From: Shewanella sp. KX20019
GTDB lineage: Bacteria > Pseudomonadota > Gammaproteobacteria > Enterobacterales > Shewanellaceae
NCBI RefSeq assembly: GCF_016757755.1
Contig: NZ_CP068437.1
Location: 4,402,001 to 4,466,000, forward strand
DNA length: 64,000 nt
Direction: 5' to 3'
Positions 52,314 to 61,986 of the stretch are shown in pieces (the first letter of the stretch is position 1; each line of letters starts with the position of its first letter). The position numbers and the translations under genes were made by a program. The notes under the pieces are model-generated. The model worked only from the letters and a program-made list of their open reading frames with translations. It did not search any database and had not been told where the DNA came from.

Positions 52314-54677
52314 ATGAAAACACATACTCACGACCATACCTGTACCCATTGTGGCTGTAATGACCCGTTTGGTAAGAGCTTACTGAATGCAATAATAGTC
52401 GCGGCTAATATTAATACTGAGGTTTCTCTACCAACACCGCCACTACCCAAGCCAGATCAACAAAATAACTGCAAACCACTCATTATTAGTGGTGGTACCA
52501 TACGCCCAGTAACACAAGGTAATGCCGATATCACCGTTGATGCAATTGGTGTACTTGGCGGAAACATTATCGCAGTGGGTACACTTCAACATGTAAAAAA
52601 AGCCGTTGAACTTGCGGTAGAGCAAAAGCAGCAACAGATTGGCGAAGACCTTAGTCAACAAGTGCGCCAAGAAAAGATTAACGAGCTAACGATTACTCAC
52701 CAGAAACTAACCCCTGGCCAAACCCTACTTCCCGGCTTAATTGACCCCCATGTTCATATTTGCGGTGATGCCCTGATAAGCAACTTTATCTCCTTCTCAG
52801 GAGTAGATAAGCAGATGATGAGGCATGATTACGACTTAGATTATATTACAACAACGCTCAATATAGGTATTAGCGGTGAAGCTAATAAAGACACTGAAAC
52901 AAGTAAAAACAGCCTGCAATCCAAAAACATCGTCCCTACACCAATAACAGCTGATAGCTGGATAATGGGAAAGGATATCGATCCCTCATTCATGCCTTTT
53001 GATGGGGACTTATTAACCACGCTAGACCTAGCCACCTTAGATGGGCTAAATGGGGCAACAAAGGAAGATGAAAAGTACCCACTCGCCATCCTCAGTGCTT
53101 CCGCCCATACATTGTATATCAACACTAAGGCCTCAGAAGCAACCTGGAAATTCTGGGACGAATATGACGATAGCAATTATTCGCCACTAGCAAAAATTGA
53201 CTCCCTTAAAGCATGGCTAGAGAAAACCAGGTATACGACGTATCAAAGTTTTGCAAGCAACACTGACGCTCCTAACAAATTAACAAAAAATGATTTTGTT
53301 AAAAAATATAATGGCCAACTGCAAGAGATGGAGCAAATACTGTGGGCTCTGTGTGCCGTACCATATGAGCAGCTAGCACGCTATATAAACCCGCAAGCTG
53401 TAAAACGATCTCTACAGGCCCTACTATCGGAGGCGCTCGGAAAAGGGATGACTTTTTTATATGACGCTGCGTTTAGCACCCAGCAACAAACTTGGCTACG
53501 AAAAGAGCAAGATAAGAATGCTGATTTGCCGCCAGTTCGCATCGGTGGAGCGCTAGAATATGCCGATTTAAACGGTATAAAGCAAGCCGATGATTGTCCG
53601 AGAACATCTCAGTATCAGTATGCTTTTACCGGAAATATTAAGTTAGTTTCTGACGGTTCCAATCAAGGCTTAACCGGATACCAATATCAATCTTACTACT
53701 GCTACCCACCATTACCAAAGGATGTGTACGAGGAGAAATCTAAGGGGATATTCAACTTCAACATGGAGCCAAAAACCACTCAAAACGAAATGCATAATAA
53801 CTTATCCTTTCCAGCGATGGTCAATACCGCCATTAACGAAAAGGGCTGGCCACTGATGATCCATGCTAATGGTGATAGTGCCATTGACAATACCATTGAG
53901 GTCTATAAAGCGGCATATACCAATGCCATCGATATCGGTTACACGCCACTAGATTGGGCCGATATGCGCCATAGAATTGAACACTGCTCACTGCTCGATG
54001 CCGACAGAATTACCAGCATGAAAGAGTTCGCGCTGTCTCCCAGTTTTTTAATTGGTCATGTCGGTTATTGGGGCTATGCATTTGAACAAATCATTTTTAA
54101 AGAGCAGGCTAAAAAATGTTTAGACTTATGCCAATCATCTATCGCCGCAGGGGCAAAAATCACCCTCCACAGTGACTTCCCGGTATCACCCATTGGCACA
54201 CTACGCTTGATGGAACAGTCGATGACTCGGGTAACCGAAGCCAGCCCAGCGATAAAGGATTACACCAAAGTCTTCAGACAAAATAACAATATAAGAGCCA
54301 TTAGCAGCCAAGTTAGCGACGAAAATACATTAAATATTGCGGAGCGCCTAACTGGCTCACAGGCATTAGCCGCCGCGACGTACAACGCCGCATGGCAATG
54401 TCATGCCGATGCATGGCTGGGTTCACTTGAAATCGGAAAGTTTGCCGACTTTGTTATCCTCAAAATTGATCCGGTGACAATGAAAGACCCGTTCTTAAAA
54501 ATGCGTGATACCGATAATGTGCTTGAAACATGGGTAGCGGGTGAAAAGGTGTTTTCACACGAGAGCATTAAGGTAAAAGACGATGCAAAATCTGATGTGG
54601 GCAGAAATGTAGAAATCGATGTCGAAATCGATGTAGAAGTCGATGTAGCAATAAAGAGCCCAGAGTGTGCTGACTAA
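52314..54677 (+). CDS. Amidohydrolase (YtcJ-like) with Cys/His-rich N-terminus
   Basis: 787 residues. Unusual first 25: 'MKTHTHDHTCTHCGCNDPFG' with four His and three Cys, which could bind a metal. Then the amidohydrolase 3 fold: 'LLPGLIDPHVHICGD' (metal ligands H-x-H), 'MIHANGDSAID', 'RIEHCSLLDADRI', 'ITLHSDFPVSP' (final Asp) and 'GSLEIGKFADFVIL'. YtcJ-type enzymes hydrolyse N-acyl amino acids or similar amides. No signal peptide. The C-terminal 25 residues carry a short EIDV/EVDV repeat encoded by a near-perfect tandem repeat, probably disordered. AAAGGA precedes the ATG. Confidence 0.85.
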   Translation: MKTHTHDHTCTHCGCNDPFGKSLLNAIIVAANINTEVSLPTPPLPKPDQQNNCKPLIISGGTIRPVTQGNADITVDAIGVLGGNIIAVGTLQHVKKAVELAVEQKQQQIGEDLSQQVRQEKINELTITHQKLTPGQTLLPGLIDPHVHICGDALISNFISFSGVDKQMMRHDYDLDYITTTLNIGISGEANKDTETSKNSLQSKNIVPTPITADSWIMGKDIDPSFMPFDGDLLTTLDLATLDGLNGATKEDEKYPLAILSASAHTLYINTKASEATWKFWDEYDDSNYSPLAKIDSLKAWLEKTRYTTYQSFASNTDAPNKLTKNDFVKKYNGQLQEMEQILWALCAVPYEQLARYINPQAVKRSLQALLSEALGKGMTFLYDAAFSTQQQTWLRKEQDKNADLPPVRIGGALEYADLNGIKQADDCPRTSQYQYAFTGNIKLVSDGSNQGLTGYQYQSYYCYPPLPKDVYEEKSKGIFNFNMEPKTTQNEMHNNLSFPAMVNTAINEKGWPLMIHANGDSAIDNTIEVYKAAYTNAIDIGYTPLDWADMRHRIEHCSLLDADRITSMKEFALSPSFLIGHVGYWGYAFEQIIFKEQAKKCLDLCQSSIAAGAKITLHSDFPVSPIGTLRLMEQSMTRVTEASPAIKDYTKVFRQNNNIRAISSQVSDENTLNIAERLTGSQALAAATYNAAWQCHADAWLGSLEIGKFADFVILKIDPVTMKDPFLKMRDTDNVLETWVAGEKVFSHESIKVKDDAKSDVGRNVEIDVEIDVEVDVAIKSPECAD

Positions 54678-54706
54678 ATAGCACCAGAGCGATTAGCAAT
54701 CGTAAG

Positions 54707-54736
54707 CATCAAGCGGATTGCAAAATCCGCTTGATG
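54707..54736. terminator. Hairpin between the amidohydrolase and the CCGSCS gene
   Basis: Perfect 13-base arms CATCAAGCGGATT (54707-54719) and AATCCGCTTGATG (54724-54736) with loop GCAA, between two convergent genes. No T run on either side. Confidence 0.75.
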
Positions 54737-54824
54737 ACTTGATCAGGCAACATAACTTTTGCTCTGCGATAACGACAGCATACAGCCAATCTTTGACAGC
54801 CGGAAATGGCCTGCATTTTAAACA

Positions 54825-55010
54825 TTAGTTAGAGCAAGAACCACAACATACACCGCTGTCACCATGTTTCGGCTTAGCATTATCAGCTTTTACCGCAGCA
54901 TTAGTTGCAGCAACTTTTTCAGCTTTGTCGACAGCCTTAGTTGGGGTTACTACTGAAGCCTGGCCCTCTGATTTATTCAAACCAAATATTTTTTTGAATG
55001 ATACTGACAT
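54825..55010 (-). CDS. CCGSCS-motif small protein
   Basis: 61 residues ending 'SGVCCGSCSN', with a Lys/Ala/Val-rich middle. I recognise this as the small 'CCGSCS motif protein' family, known mainly from Shewanella and Vibrio-like genomes, whose conserved Cys cluster at the very C-terminus suggests modification or metal binding. GGAG precedes the ATG. Function unknown. No modifying enzyme is adjacent. Monocistronic. Confidence 0.8.
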   Translation of the reverse strand: MSVSFKKIFGLNKSEGQASVVTPTKAVDKAEKVAATNAAVKADNAKPKHGDSGVCCGSCSN

Positions 55011-55312
55011 ATAAACTCCATAACTTTCTAAAGGTGCATTTTTATCGCATGTTATAATTCTTGAGTAATTTAGTCAACTATTAATCACACTCTTTGCGGT
55101 GAGTTGTGATGGAGGTTTGTCGTCAGAAAACTAAGCGCTACACCTAGGTTCATTAATCAGACAGTCAGGCACAAATAGTTATCTATCCATGGGGCTCGGA
55201 TCGCATATTATGCTAAAATTCCCCTATCAGCTTTATGAATGTGCAACACAACTCATTTGTTTGACTGAGCGTAGTGAAACGCTACTTTGATTAACCAATG
55301 AGGACCCAAAAT

Positions 55313-55585
55313 ATGAGCAAGTTAAATGCTGAACAGCGTAAAGCACGAGACAACGAACGTTTTTCACAACGTGTAGATGAGCGCAGAGTAAAGGGCGAAG
55401 ATGTCGTCGCTTATGTACTTGCCAATAATAAAGCCTTTAAGTTTCTGACTAAAGATGAGAAATTCAGCTTTAAGGAGAGACAAGCAACGCTTCAGGAAGA
55501 GGCAACTCTTAAGGCGCAACAACGACTTAAGCTTAAAGAGCAGGAAGAGCTAGAAAGGATTCAAGCGGAGTTTACTGAAAAGTAA
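55313..55585 (+). CDS. Small highly charged helical protein
   Basis: 90 residues with many Lys, Arg, Glu and Gln and heptad-like spacing after residue 45 ('KDEKFSFKERQATLQEEATLKAQQRLKLKEQEELERI'), likely a coiled coil. Start at ATG 55313 after GAGGA; ATG at 55298 would add five residues. Not recognised. No signal or membrane segment. Confidence 0.65.
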   Translation: MSKLNAEQRKARDNERFSQRVDERRVKGEDVVAYVLANNKAFKFLTKDEKFSFKERQATLQEEATLKAQQRLKLKEQEELERIQAEFTEK

Positions 55586-55677
55586 AATACACTTAATAAC
55601 CATGGTTCTTTATTGATTATGGATGGCTCGTATTGAAAACTAATTTATAGGCTTAACGGCCTATAAAGATAGCTATT

Positions 55678-58600
55678 TTAGCTTGCTAAGGACACGGATT
55701 CGTTTTTTGTCGATGCTAACGTTAGCATCGACAAGGTTTTATCAAATACACTATGTAGCTGGTTTAATGCATCTGTTTCAGAGCGACTAGCATCTGGCTG
55801 ATATCCACTGATAATGTCCTTCGCCACATTCTGCATAACATTATAGGCCTGCTCCAGTTCATTAATCCATCCCCCCTCGAATAACTCATCATCTCTTAAT
55901 CGTCTAATCCATTTGTCAAAATGACAACCCATATTACAGATATCAATTTTCTCCTTTGAGTCCTCCTTTATCGAATTCTCTATATTTTTAAGCCAGTGTG
56001 TGAGTATCAATTCGAGCTGTTTTACTCTCCTTACCTGTAGTGTCATCTCCTCCTGACTACTTGCTATCCATATTTGATTTGGCTGGTATTCTTTAATCCA
56101 GTCAAGGAGTTTATTAGCTGGCATAGGCTTTGATATGGCATAACCTTGTGCATTGTGACAACCCATCAGAAGTAACATAAGGCCATGCTCTGTCGTTTCG
56201 ACACCTTCAGCAATAACATGTCGGTTGAATGACTTAGTCAGCCCAATCACACCATCTATGATAGAGAAGTCATTTTGATCGATTAATACATCGCGAACAA
56301 AACTTTGGTCAATCTTGATAGTGTCAGCAGGAAGCTGTCGAAGATGAGACAGTGATGAGTAACCGGTACCAAAATCATCCAAGGCGATTTTTACACCTAA
56401 CTCATTACAACAGGCACGAATAATGTAGCTGATCCGCTCTATATTTCCTAAGGTGCTACTTTCTAAAACTTCCAACTTGAAGTTGCAAGCCTCAATATTA
56501 CTGTGACGGTTCAGCGCCTCTTTAAGGCTGTCAAAAAAACAGGGATTTAAAAACTGCATAGAAGAAACATTAACACTCATTTCTAAATTTATACCTTGGT
56601 TATTGAGTCGTTCAAGCTGCTCCATTGCTTGATCAATCACCCAATCACCGACTTGTATTTCTATTTCTGAGCCTTCGATGAGCGGTAAGAACTCAAGCGG
56701 AGGAACAAGTCCTTTTTCAGGATGCTGCCAACGAATTAACGCTTCAACACCGATAATTTTTCCCGAGGCCATATTCACTTTTGGCTGGTAATACAAACAG
56801 AGTTCATGATTGATTAAAGCATGTTGGATCTCTTGTAATTTTACATGCCGAAGGGTCGTTTCTTGTGCTTGCTCTAAATCAAAGAATTGGTAATTTTTTT
56901 TCCCTTCTTGCTTAGCTTGATACATAGCTTGGTCTGCTTGGCGTAGTAAGGTATCTAGCTCCACCCCATCTAAAGGAGATAAACTGACACCAATGGATGC
57001 ACTGATATTGATTAAGTGTTCGTCAATAAAGTAAGTGGCACTAATGGAGTGAATAATTCTTTCCAGTATTTCACAACATTGAGGCGTTGATTTAAGATCA
57101 CCTAACAGCATCGAAAATTCATCGCCACCGAGACGTGAAACTGTGTCTTCTGATCTCAGCGCTAATTCAAGCCGACGAGCGACCTCAATCAGTAATTTAT
57201 CGCCGATATCATGACCAAAAATATCATTCACCGGCTTGAAGTCATCTAAATCTAGGAAGCAAACAGCGAGCAATGTATCTGAACGTTTTGAATGAGCAAG
57301 AGCTTGGTAAAAACGGTCGAGTAGCAGTGTTCGATTAGGGAGCCCAGTCAGGGCATCGTAATGAGCCATTCGGCGCATACTTTCTTGTTGGCGTTTGCTA
57401 TGGGTTATATCGGTGAATATACCTAAGTAGTTAACGATATGCTCATCTGAATCTTTCAGGGATGAGGTGGTGAGCAATTCGGCGTAAACCTCACCATTTT
57501 TCCGGCGGTTCCATATTTCACCCTGCCAATACCCATGCTCGGTGATTTGTTGCCACATGTCGTTATAAAATTCAGCTTCATGCTTACCAGAGCTTAGCAT
57601 AGTAGGGCTTTTACCTATAACCTCCTCACGGCTGTAGCCGGTAATATCGGAAAATGCAGGGTTAACATCAACAATCATCCTATCAGCGTCTGTAATAACT
57701 ATGCCTTCATGGGTGTCGCTGAAGACGCGAGATGAAAGTTTAAGCTTTTTCTCTAGACTCTTCTGTTCAGATATATCAACAATACTGACAGGAACATTGC
57801 GGAAGTTATTGGTTGATGATGGTGTTTGAAATGAGATAAGTGCTTTGATTTCTTTACCATCTAATGTCTGAAAATTTGCTTCTGATAGAAACGTTTCTTG
57901 ATTAGTCCAGATGGCACACATTTCATTAATAAATACATCTATCGCATTTGCACCAAAAGTTTGCTCAATTTTACTTAAAAATTCAGATTGGTTGTTGGCA
58001 CCAAAGAGTTTCAACGTGGCATTATTGACAGAATTAACTTTAACCATCCCCGCCAGATCCCAAGCAAGATCCATATTCGCGTACAAATATTCCTTAAGAT
58101 CAACGACACCTTTCTGTCTAAAATTGTCTAGCGCTACCACAACAGTAGAAAAATCTTCACTCCAAATAGACACTTCGGCATTATTAAAAATAGCTTTAAA
58201 GCGTTCTTCACTTTCATTGCGAGAGTGCTCCGCCTTTCTGACGAGAAAGATAACAGAAAACGCTATGATGCCACTTGATAGGATTGTAACTATCAGCAAA
58301 AAGTATAAAGAGGTCTTACTTAAACCATAAGAACGTTGACTACTATCCTTAAACTCAAGAGCTTTACTACGAGCAAAATCGATTAAAAATTTCATGCTTA
58401 GGTTCAGCTTGTTAACATGCTCAGCTCCCTTGCCAGTGGTAATATCTGCAGCGAGTAGATGCTGGTTGTTACGTTTTAAAACAAGTACTTCGTCACGTAT
58501 AGATTTCCACTCAACAAATGTCATATAAGCGACATTAATTTTTTCTTTGTCTCCAAGAAAGCGTTCTTTAATTATTTCAAAATGTCGATAGACTTCATCT

Positions 58601-58893
58601 TCATGTTGGTCGACTAGGGAGATAGCGATATCTAATTCATCTTTATTTTTTGCTAACACGACATCTTTCATATATCGGTGCATGGCAAGAATATCGCCAT
58701 TGGCTTCTAATACCGCGATACTGACTGAAAAGGGATGTTGGTACATTCTGTCATTAAGATCAGCAAGTTTTCTGTTTTCATCTACTGCCATGAAAATGAT
58801 TAGCACCACCAGCATAACCATGGTTATAAACCCGACTGAAATGATCGGCGTAGAGTACTTTCCCTGTAATAGTCCAACATTATCCATCTGCAT
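55678..58893 (-). CDS. PAS-GGDEF-EAL sensor protein with CZB-like tail
   Basis: 1071 residues. Membrane helices at about 14-36 and 195-220 flank a periplasmic helical sensor. Then two PAS domains (second one 'VITDADRMIVDVNPAFSDITGYSREEVIGKS'), a GGDEF domain with intact 'RLGGDEFSMLLGD', an EAL domain with 'VEALIRWQHPEKGLVPPLEFLP' and 'LDDFGTGYSSLSHLR' (metal ligands present), and a C-terminal CZB-like zinc-binding helical domain ('GCHFDKWIRRL'). So it can probably make and break c-di-GMP. Two of the CZB zinc histidines seem replaced (see findings). Monocistronic, minus strand. Confidence 0.88.
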   Translation of the reverse strand: MQMDNVGLLQGKYSTPIISVGFITMVMLVVLIIFMAVDENRKLADLNDRMYQHPFSVSIAVLEANGDILAMHRYMKDVVLAKNKDELDIAISLVDQHEDEVYRHFEIIKERFLGDKEKINVAYMTFVEWKSIRDEVLVLKRNNQHLLAADITTGKGAEHVNKLNLSMKFLIDFARSKALEFKDSSQRSYGLSKTSLYFLLIVTILSSGIIAFSVIFLVRKAEHSRNESEERFKAIFNNAEVSIWSEDFSTVVVALDNFRQKGVVDLKEYLYANMDLAWDLAGMVKVNSVNNATLKLFGANNQSEFLSKIEQTFGANAIDVFINEMCAIWTNQETFLSEANFQTLDGKEIKALISFQTPSSTNNFRNVPVSIVDISEQKSLEKKLKLSSRVFSDTHEGIVITDADRMIVDVNPAFSDITGYSREEVIGKSPTMLSSGKHEAEFYNDMWQQITEHGYWQGEIWNRRKNGEVYAELLTTSSLKDSDEHIVNYLGIFTDITHSKRQQESMRRMAHYDALTGLPNRTLLLDRFYQALAHSKRSDTLLAVCFLDLDDFKPVNDIFGHDIGDKLLIEVARRLELALRSEDTVSRLGGDEFSMLLGDLKSTPQCCEILERIIHSISATYFIDEHLINISASIGVSLSPLDGVELDTLLRQADQAMYQAKQEGKKNYQFFDLEQAQETTLRHVKLQEIQHALINHELCLYYQPKVNMASGKIIGVEALIRWQHPEKGLVPPLEFLPLIEGSEIEIQVGDWVIDQAMEQLERLNNQGINLEMSVNVSSMQFLNPCFFDSLKEALNRHSNIEACNFKLEVLESSTLGNIERISYIIRACCNELGVKIALDDFGTGYSSLSHLRQLPADTIKIDQSFVRDVLIDQNDFSIIDGVIGLTKSFNRHVIAEGVETTEHGLMLLLMGCHNAQGYAISKPMPANKLLDWIKEYQPNQIWIASSQEEMTLQVRRVKQLELILTHWLKNIENSIKEDSKEKIDICNMGCHFDKWIRRLRDDELFEGGWINELEQAYNVMQNVAKDIISGYQPDASRSETDALNQLHSVFDKTLSMLTLASTKNESVSLAS

Positions 58894-59113
58894 TCAGTCT
58901 CTGATCTGTTTCACTCATAGAAACGGCTAATGCATATATTCTAGGATATATTGTTCAAGTTTGAGTTTTGTTTGATGTTAATACTGAGAAAAGGTGATGC
59001 GCGTATAAACAAACCACAGATTCTATTCGACCACTTAACCAACCTTCATCAAGTGATCATGTTGCCGTTTACCAACACTATTAAATTAGCAGATTGTTCG
59101 TTACGGATCGGTG

Positions 59114-59845
59114 TTACTCGCAAGATGAGCTGTAATGATTAAGCTCGATAAGTCCTTGCAGTATGATGCCGTGATAACGGGCTTTAATGAGTTGATAATC
59201 CATAGCGGGCGCAAAGTAGTAGGTCACCTCTTCGGCACCTGATTGTTTAACAGGGATCAAGCTTAACTCGCCCCAGGGTGATATGTTTGCAGTCTGCGGG
59301 TCTTGGACATAAAGTTGATAAGGTTCAATAGCATCAGAAGCTTGCCTGATTAAGGCAAACTGCGTGCGGCCTTGCAGCAGGTACTGACGAATTTGAATGG
59401 CTAAAGTATCCACATCCCGCAGAGGGATGTGAGCAGAGGTATAGTTGCTGATGTCGCCATCAATATCGACCCGAGATTGACGACCATTATTGCTAAAAGA
59501 AACCTGCATGTCTCTCGCTCTAAACCCGGTCACTTTTTGGTGAAACTTGTCAGTTATCCATTCATTGGTTTTATTCGACCAAGACAACTCAGCCCGTTGC
59601 TGGTATTGAGTGCCAATGCCTAAAATACTGGCTTCGCTTTTTGAGGTCACCACCGCCGTTTTACCCGTCCAAGTCTCGGTTCGGGCCATGGTGCCAGTAT
59701 GTATACCACTGAGGTAAATATCGTAATTTGAACTGCGGTTGCACTGTTTCTCAACAGGGGCTTGTTGAGCCACCTTTGACTGATTAGCGAATACGTTACT
59801 CGCTAGGGCAGGCGTTAACGCCAGCCCTAACAGACAAGTTCTCAT
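59114..59845 (-). CDS. Exported DUF3108-like protein, partner of the barrel
   Basis: 243 residues with signal peptide 'MRTCLLGLALTPALASNVFA'. Mature part beta-rich with 'YDIYLSGIHTGTM' and 'ADLSW/KFHQ' type strands, resembling DUF3108 periplasmic proteins. A Cys at each end (CNRSS, SSSCE) may form a disulfide. The gene follows the barrel gene in one operon; an alternative TTG start (59875) would overlap that gene's stop. Role probably in envelope lipid or polysaccharide handling. Confidence 0.65.
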   Translation of the reverse strand: MRTCLLGLALTPALASNVFANQSKVAQQAPVEKQCNRSSNYDIYLSGIHTGTMARTETWTGKTAVVTSKSEASILGIGTQYQQRAELSWSNKTNEWITDKFHQKVTGFRARDMQVSFSNNGRQSRVDIDGDISNYTSAHIPLRDVDTLAIQIRQYLLQGRTQFALIRQASDAIEPYQLYVQDPQTANISPWGELSLIPVKQSGAEEVTYYFAPAMDYQLIKARYHGIILQGLIELNHYSSSCE

Positions 59846-59871
59846 CGTCAATGCAAATGCTCTCGCTAAGA

Positions 59872-61038
59872 TCAAAATACTTCATTCACATTAAGGTAGA
59901 AGTTAGTTTCGTTTTCACCGACGCCAACATCAAGACGTAGATTGATATTGTCTTTGATCTTAAAACGGAAACCTGTGCCATAAGAGGTCATTAGCTCCTC
60001 GTTCAAGTCACTCACCTTTGATGCTACGCTACCCACGCCCCCCCAAAAGACCATGCCATAACGCTGAAAAATCGGTAAACGATATTCAACTTGACCCATC
60101 ATCATCTGCTTGTCGCGATAGCGCCCTTTGATATAGCCACGCATTGCACTTGAGCCGCCTAAGTCCGGCAACATGTTCCAAGGCACATCGCCATCGGTGA
60201 ACTGCCCCTGCACTTGCCATGCTATAAGCCCTGGCGCAGAGCTAAGCAGTGATGTTGAACTCAAATCGATGTAATTGGCTAGTTCTAGGTTATAAGTGGA
60301 AAACGTCGAGTACTCGCTGTTTTGATAAAGACCGGCGTCGATTTGGAACAACCAGCCCTTAGTCGCATTTAAGCGATAATCTCGCGAATCATAGATACTG
60401 GTAACAACCACACCCGAGCTAAAGTTACTCGGTAAAACAGTGTCGGCATCTACTGGTACGCCAGTTTCGACCAACTCTAGCTTGTCAGCACTGACGTAAG
60501 TCAAATCAGCGCCAACGCCTAGAAAATAATTGTCGGCAACTTCTGTCATCCAACGAGGTTTGAAACTGTATAACTGCTCTTCAAACTCATGATGATTACT
60601 GTCTAGGTTGCCTTGTTCGATACCCTGACCGTAATACACAGCAGCTTCATTATATAACTCAAGCCCCAGCAATAATCGCTGCTTGCCACCATTGAAAAAG
60701 GTCATATTTTCAACTTCAACACCATAAGAGTTATTCATCGAAACGAACGAATTCAACACTAACGATGATGGCTGCTCTTCACTCGATGCACCGTCGGTTT
60801 TATACAAGCCCACCATCAATAGGCCCACACCAAACTTCTTCTCTGGGGTGTAATATGCCGTTGGCAGATAACTCATATCAATGGCTTTGCTTTCATCAAA
60901 CTCACCGTCAGCACCAAACACAGACAAGATGTCATCGACCCAGGTCGGCTCCATATTTTCAGGGGTTTCAAACAGAGGTTCAACAGCGACTGCCGCATTG
61001 GAAAAAGCAAATAAGGTTAGTAATAAAATCCGTTTCAT
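59872..61038 (-). CDS. BamA/TamA-superfamily outer-membrane barrel
   Basis: 388 residues. Signal peptide (MKRILLLTLFAFSNAAVA), then a barrel with alternating strands and a closing 'FYLNVNEVF'. Segments 'DLGGSSAMRGYIKGRYRDKQMMMGQVEYRLPI' contain the RG-Y loop typical of Omp85/surface antigen D15 proteins. No POTRA domains, so a short barrel like those fused to or paired with patatin-type enzymes. Start at MKRILL (61038) is preferred; the frame extends to 61176 without signal sequence. Likely outer-membrane; exported substrate unknown. Confidence 0.85.
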   Translation of the reverse strand: MKRILLLTLFAFSNAAVAVEPLFETPENMEPTWVDDILSVFGADGEFDESKAIDMSYLPTAYYTPEKKFGVGLLMVGLYKTDGASSEEQPSSLVLNSFVSMNNSYGVEVENMTFFNGGKQRLLLGLELYNEAAVYYGQGIEQGNLDSNHHEFEEQLYSFKPRWMTEVADNYFLGVGADLTYVSADKLELVETGVPVDADTVLPSNFSSGVVVTSIYDSRDYRLNATKGWLFQIDAGLYQNSEYSTFSTYNLELANYIDLSSTSLLSSAPGLIAWQVQGQFTDGDVPWNMLPDLGGSSAMRGYIKGRYRDKQMMMGQVEYRLPIFQRYGMVFWGGVGSVASKVSDLNEELMTSYGTGFRFKIKDNINLRLDVGVGENETNFYLNVNEVF

Positions 61039-61412
61039 AAACGCTCTATTAGATAGTAATGGGCCATAAGGGAGGCGATATGTTGTTTGAAAAAGGGTTA
61101 AGTAAAGTCCGCTAGCACTCGAACTTTTCAACCACACAACTCGCTTAAAAGCAGTCCTTGGACTTGCCGAGCGCATTTTAACACTACAGGGATTTTCAAC
61201 AATTACTTTTTCAGCTATAAGGGTTAATCTATTGCAGATGTCTCGCTTGTTAGGCTTAGCGGTTTAAGCTGCTGCTGAGATATTGCCTGCAGCAAACAGC
61301 TCAACACAAGCTTACATGCGAAGATGTTAAGCGGACTAATAAAGCCATTGAGATGATGAAAATACTAGCTAAGTAAATGGATAATAAATACCCATGTTAA
61401 CACCCGACTTTG
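61039..61412. other. Spacer between the barrel gene and the membrane-anchored thioredoxin-like gene
   Basis: 374 bases, AT-rich. The open frame extending upstream of the barrel gene to 61176 has no signal peptide and is not counted as coding. No other feature seen. Confidence 0.5.
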
Positions 61413-61817
61413 CTACCGCACCCACTGAATTAACTCGTTAGCACTTTTCACAGCAAACTGCCTTTTAATTAACTTTCCCTCTGGATCAAACAGTAAAATT
61501 TCAGCCGAGCCAGCTCGGTATTTGGCAATCAGTTGGTCTCCCTCTGGGGTATTCACTCTGGCGAGGAGAAACAACACATTGTCGCCTAGATGGGCGCGGG
61601 CCTCATTCATCTGTTCGGTCTGGCTGTTACTCAATGTAATATTAGGATCATAGACAAACACCAACGCAGGAACCCCACTACCAATCTGTTCGTGGGTCGC
61701 TTTAAAACCTTTAGGCATCACCATTAACAGCAGTCCAAAAAACATAACTATGGATGTGAGCACACCAATCACAATCCAAGGCTTGCGGCGAGTCGAGTTT
61801 GAATTTTGTGTATCCAT
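61413..61817 (-). CDS. Membrane-anchored thioredoxin-like hypothetical protein
   Basis: 134 residues: one helix at about 14-37 ('WIVIGVLTSIVMFFGLLLMV') and a periplasmic domain with beta-alpha alternation ('PALVFVYDP', 'ARAHLGDNVLFLLARVNTPEGDQLIAKYRAGSAEILLFDPEGK'), reminiscent of a thioredoxin fold but without a C-x-x-C site. Function unknown. Monocistronic. Confidence 0.65.
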   Translation of the reverse strand: MDTQNSNSTRRKPWIVIGVLTSIVMFFGLLLMVMPKGFKATHEQIGSGVPALVFVYDPNITLSNSQTEQMNEARAHLGDNVLFLLARVNTPEGDQLIAKYRAGSAEILLFDPEGKLIKRQFAVKSANELIQWVR

Positions 61818-61986
61818 GCTGACGATTCTCTCTTTTTAACGGTTGAAATACATGACAAAGCAATCAATTGTAATAAACATAGCTGAAACGTGTATTAAAA
61901 TGCTTGAGATAGCCTTTGTTAACTCAATCTAAAATTGCGGTAAATTTAGTTAAGGTCAGTGCTTCTGGCTTGATTTTTCAAGCCTC

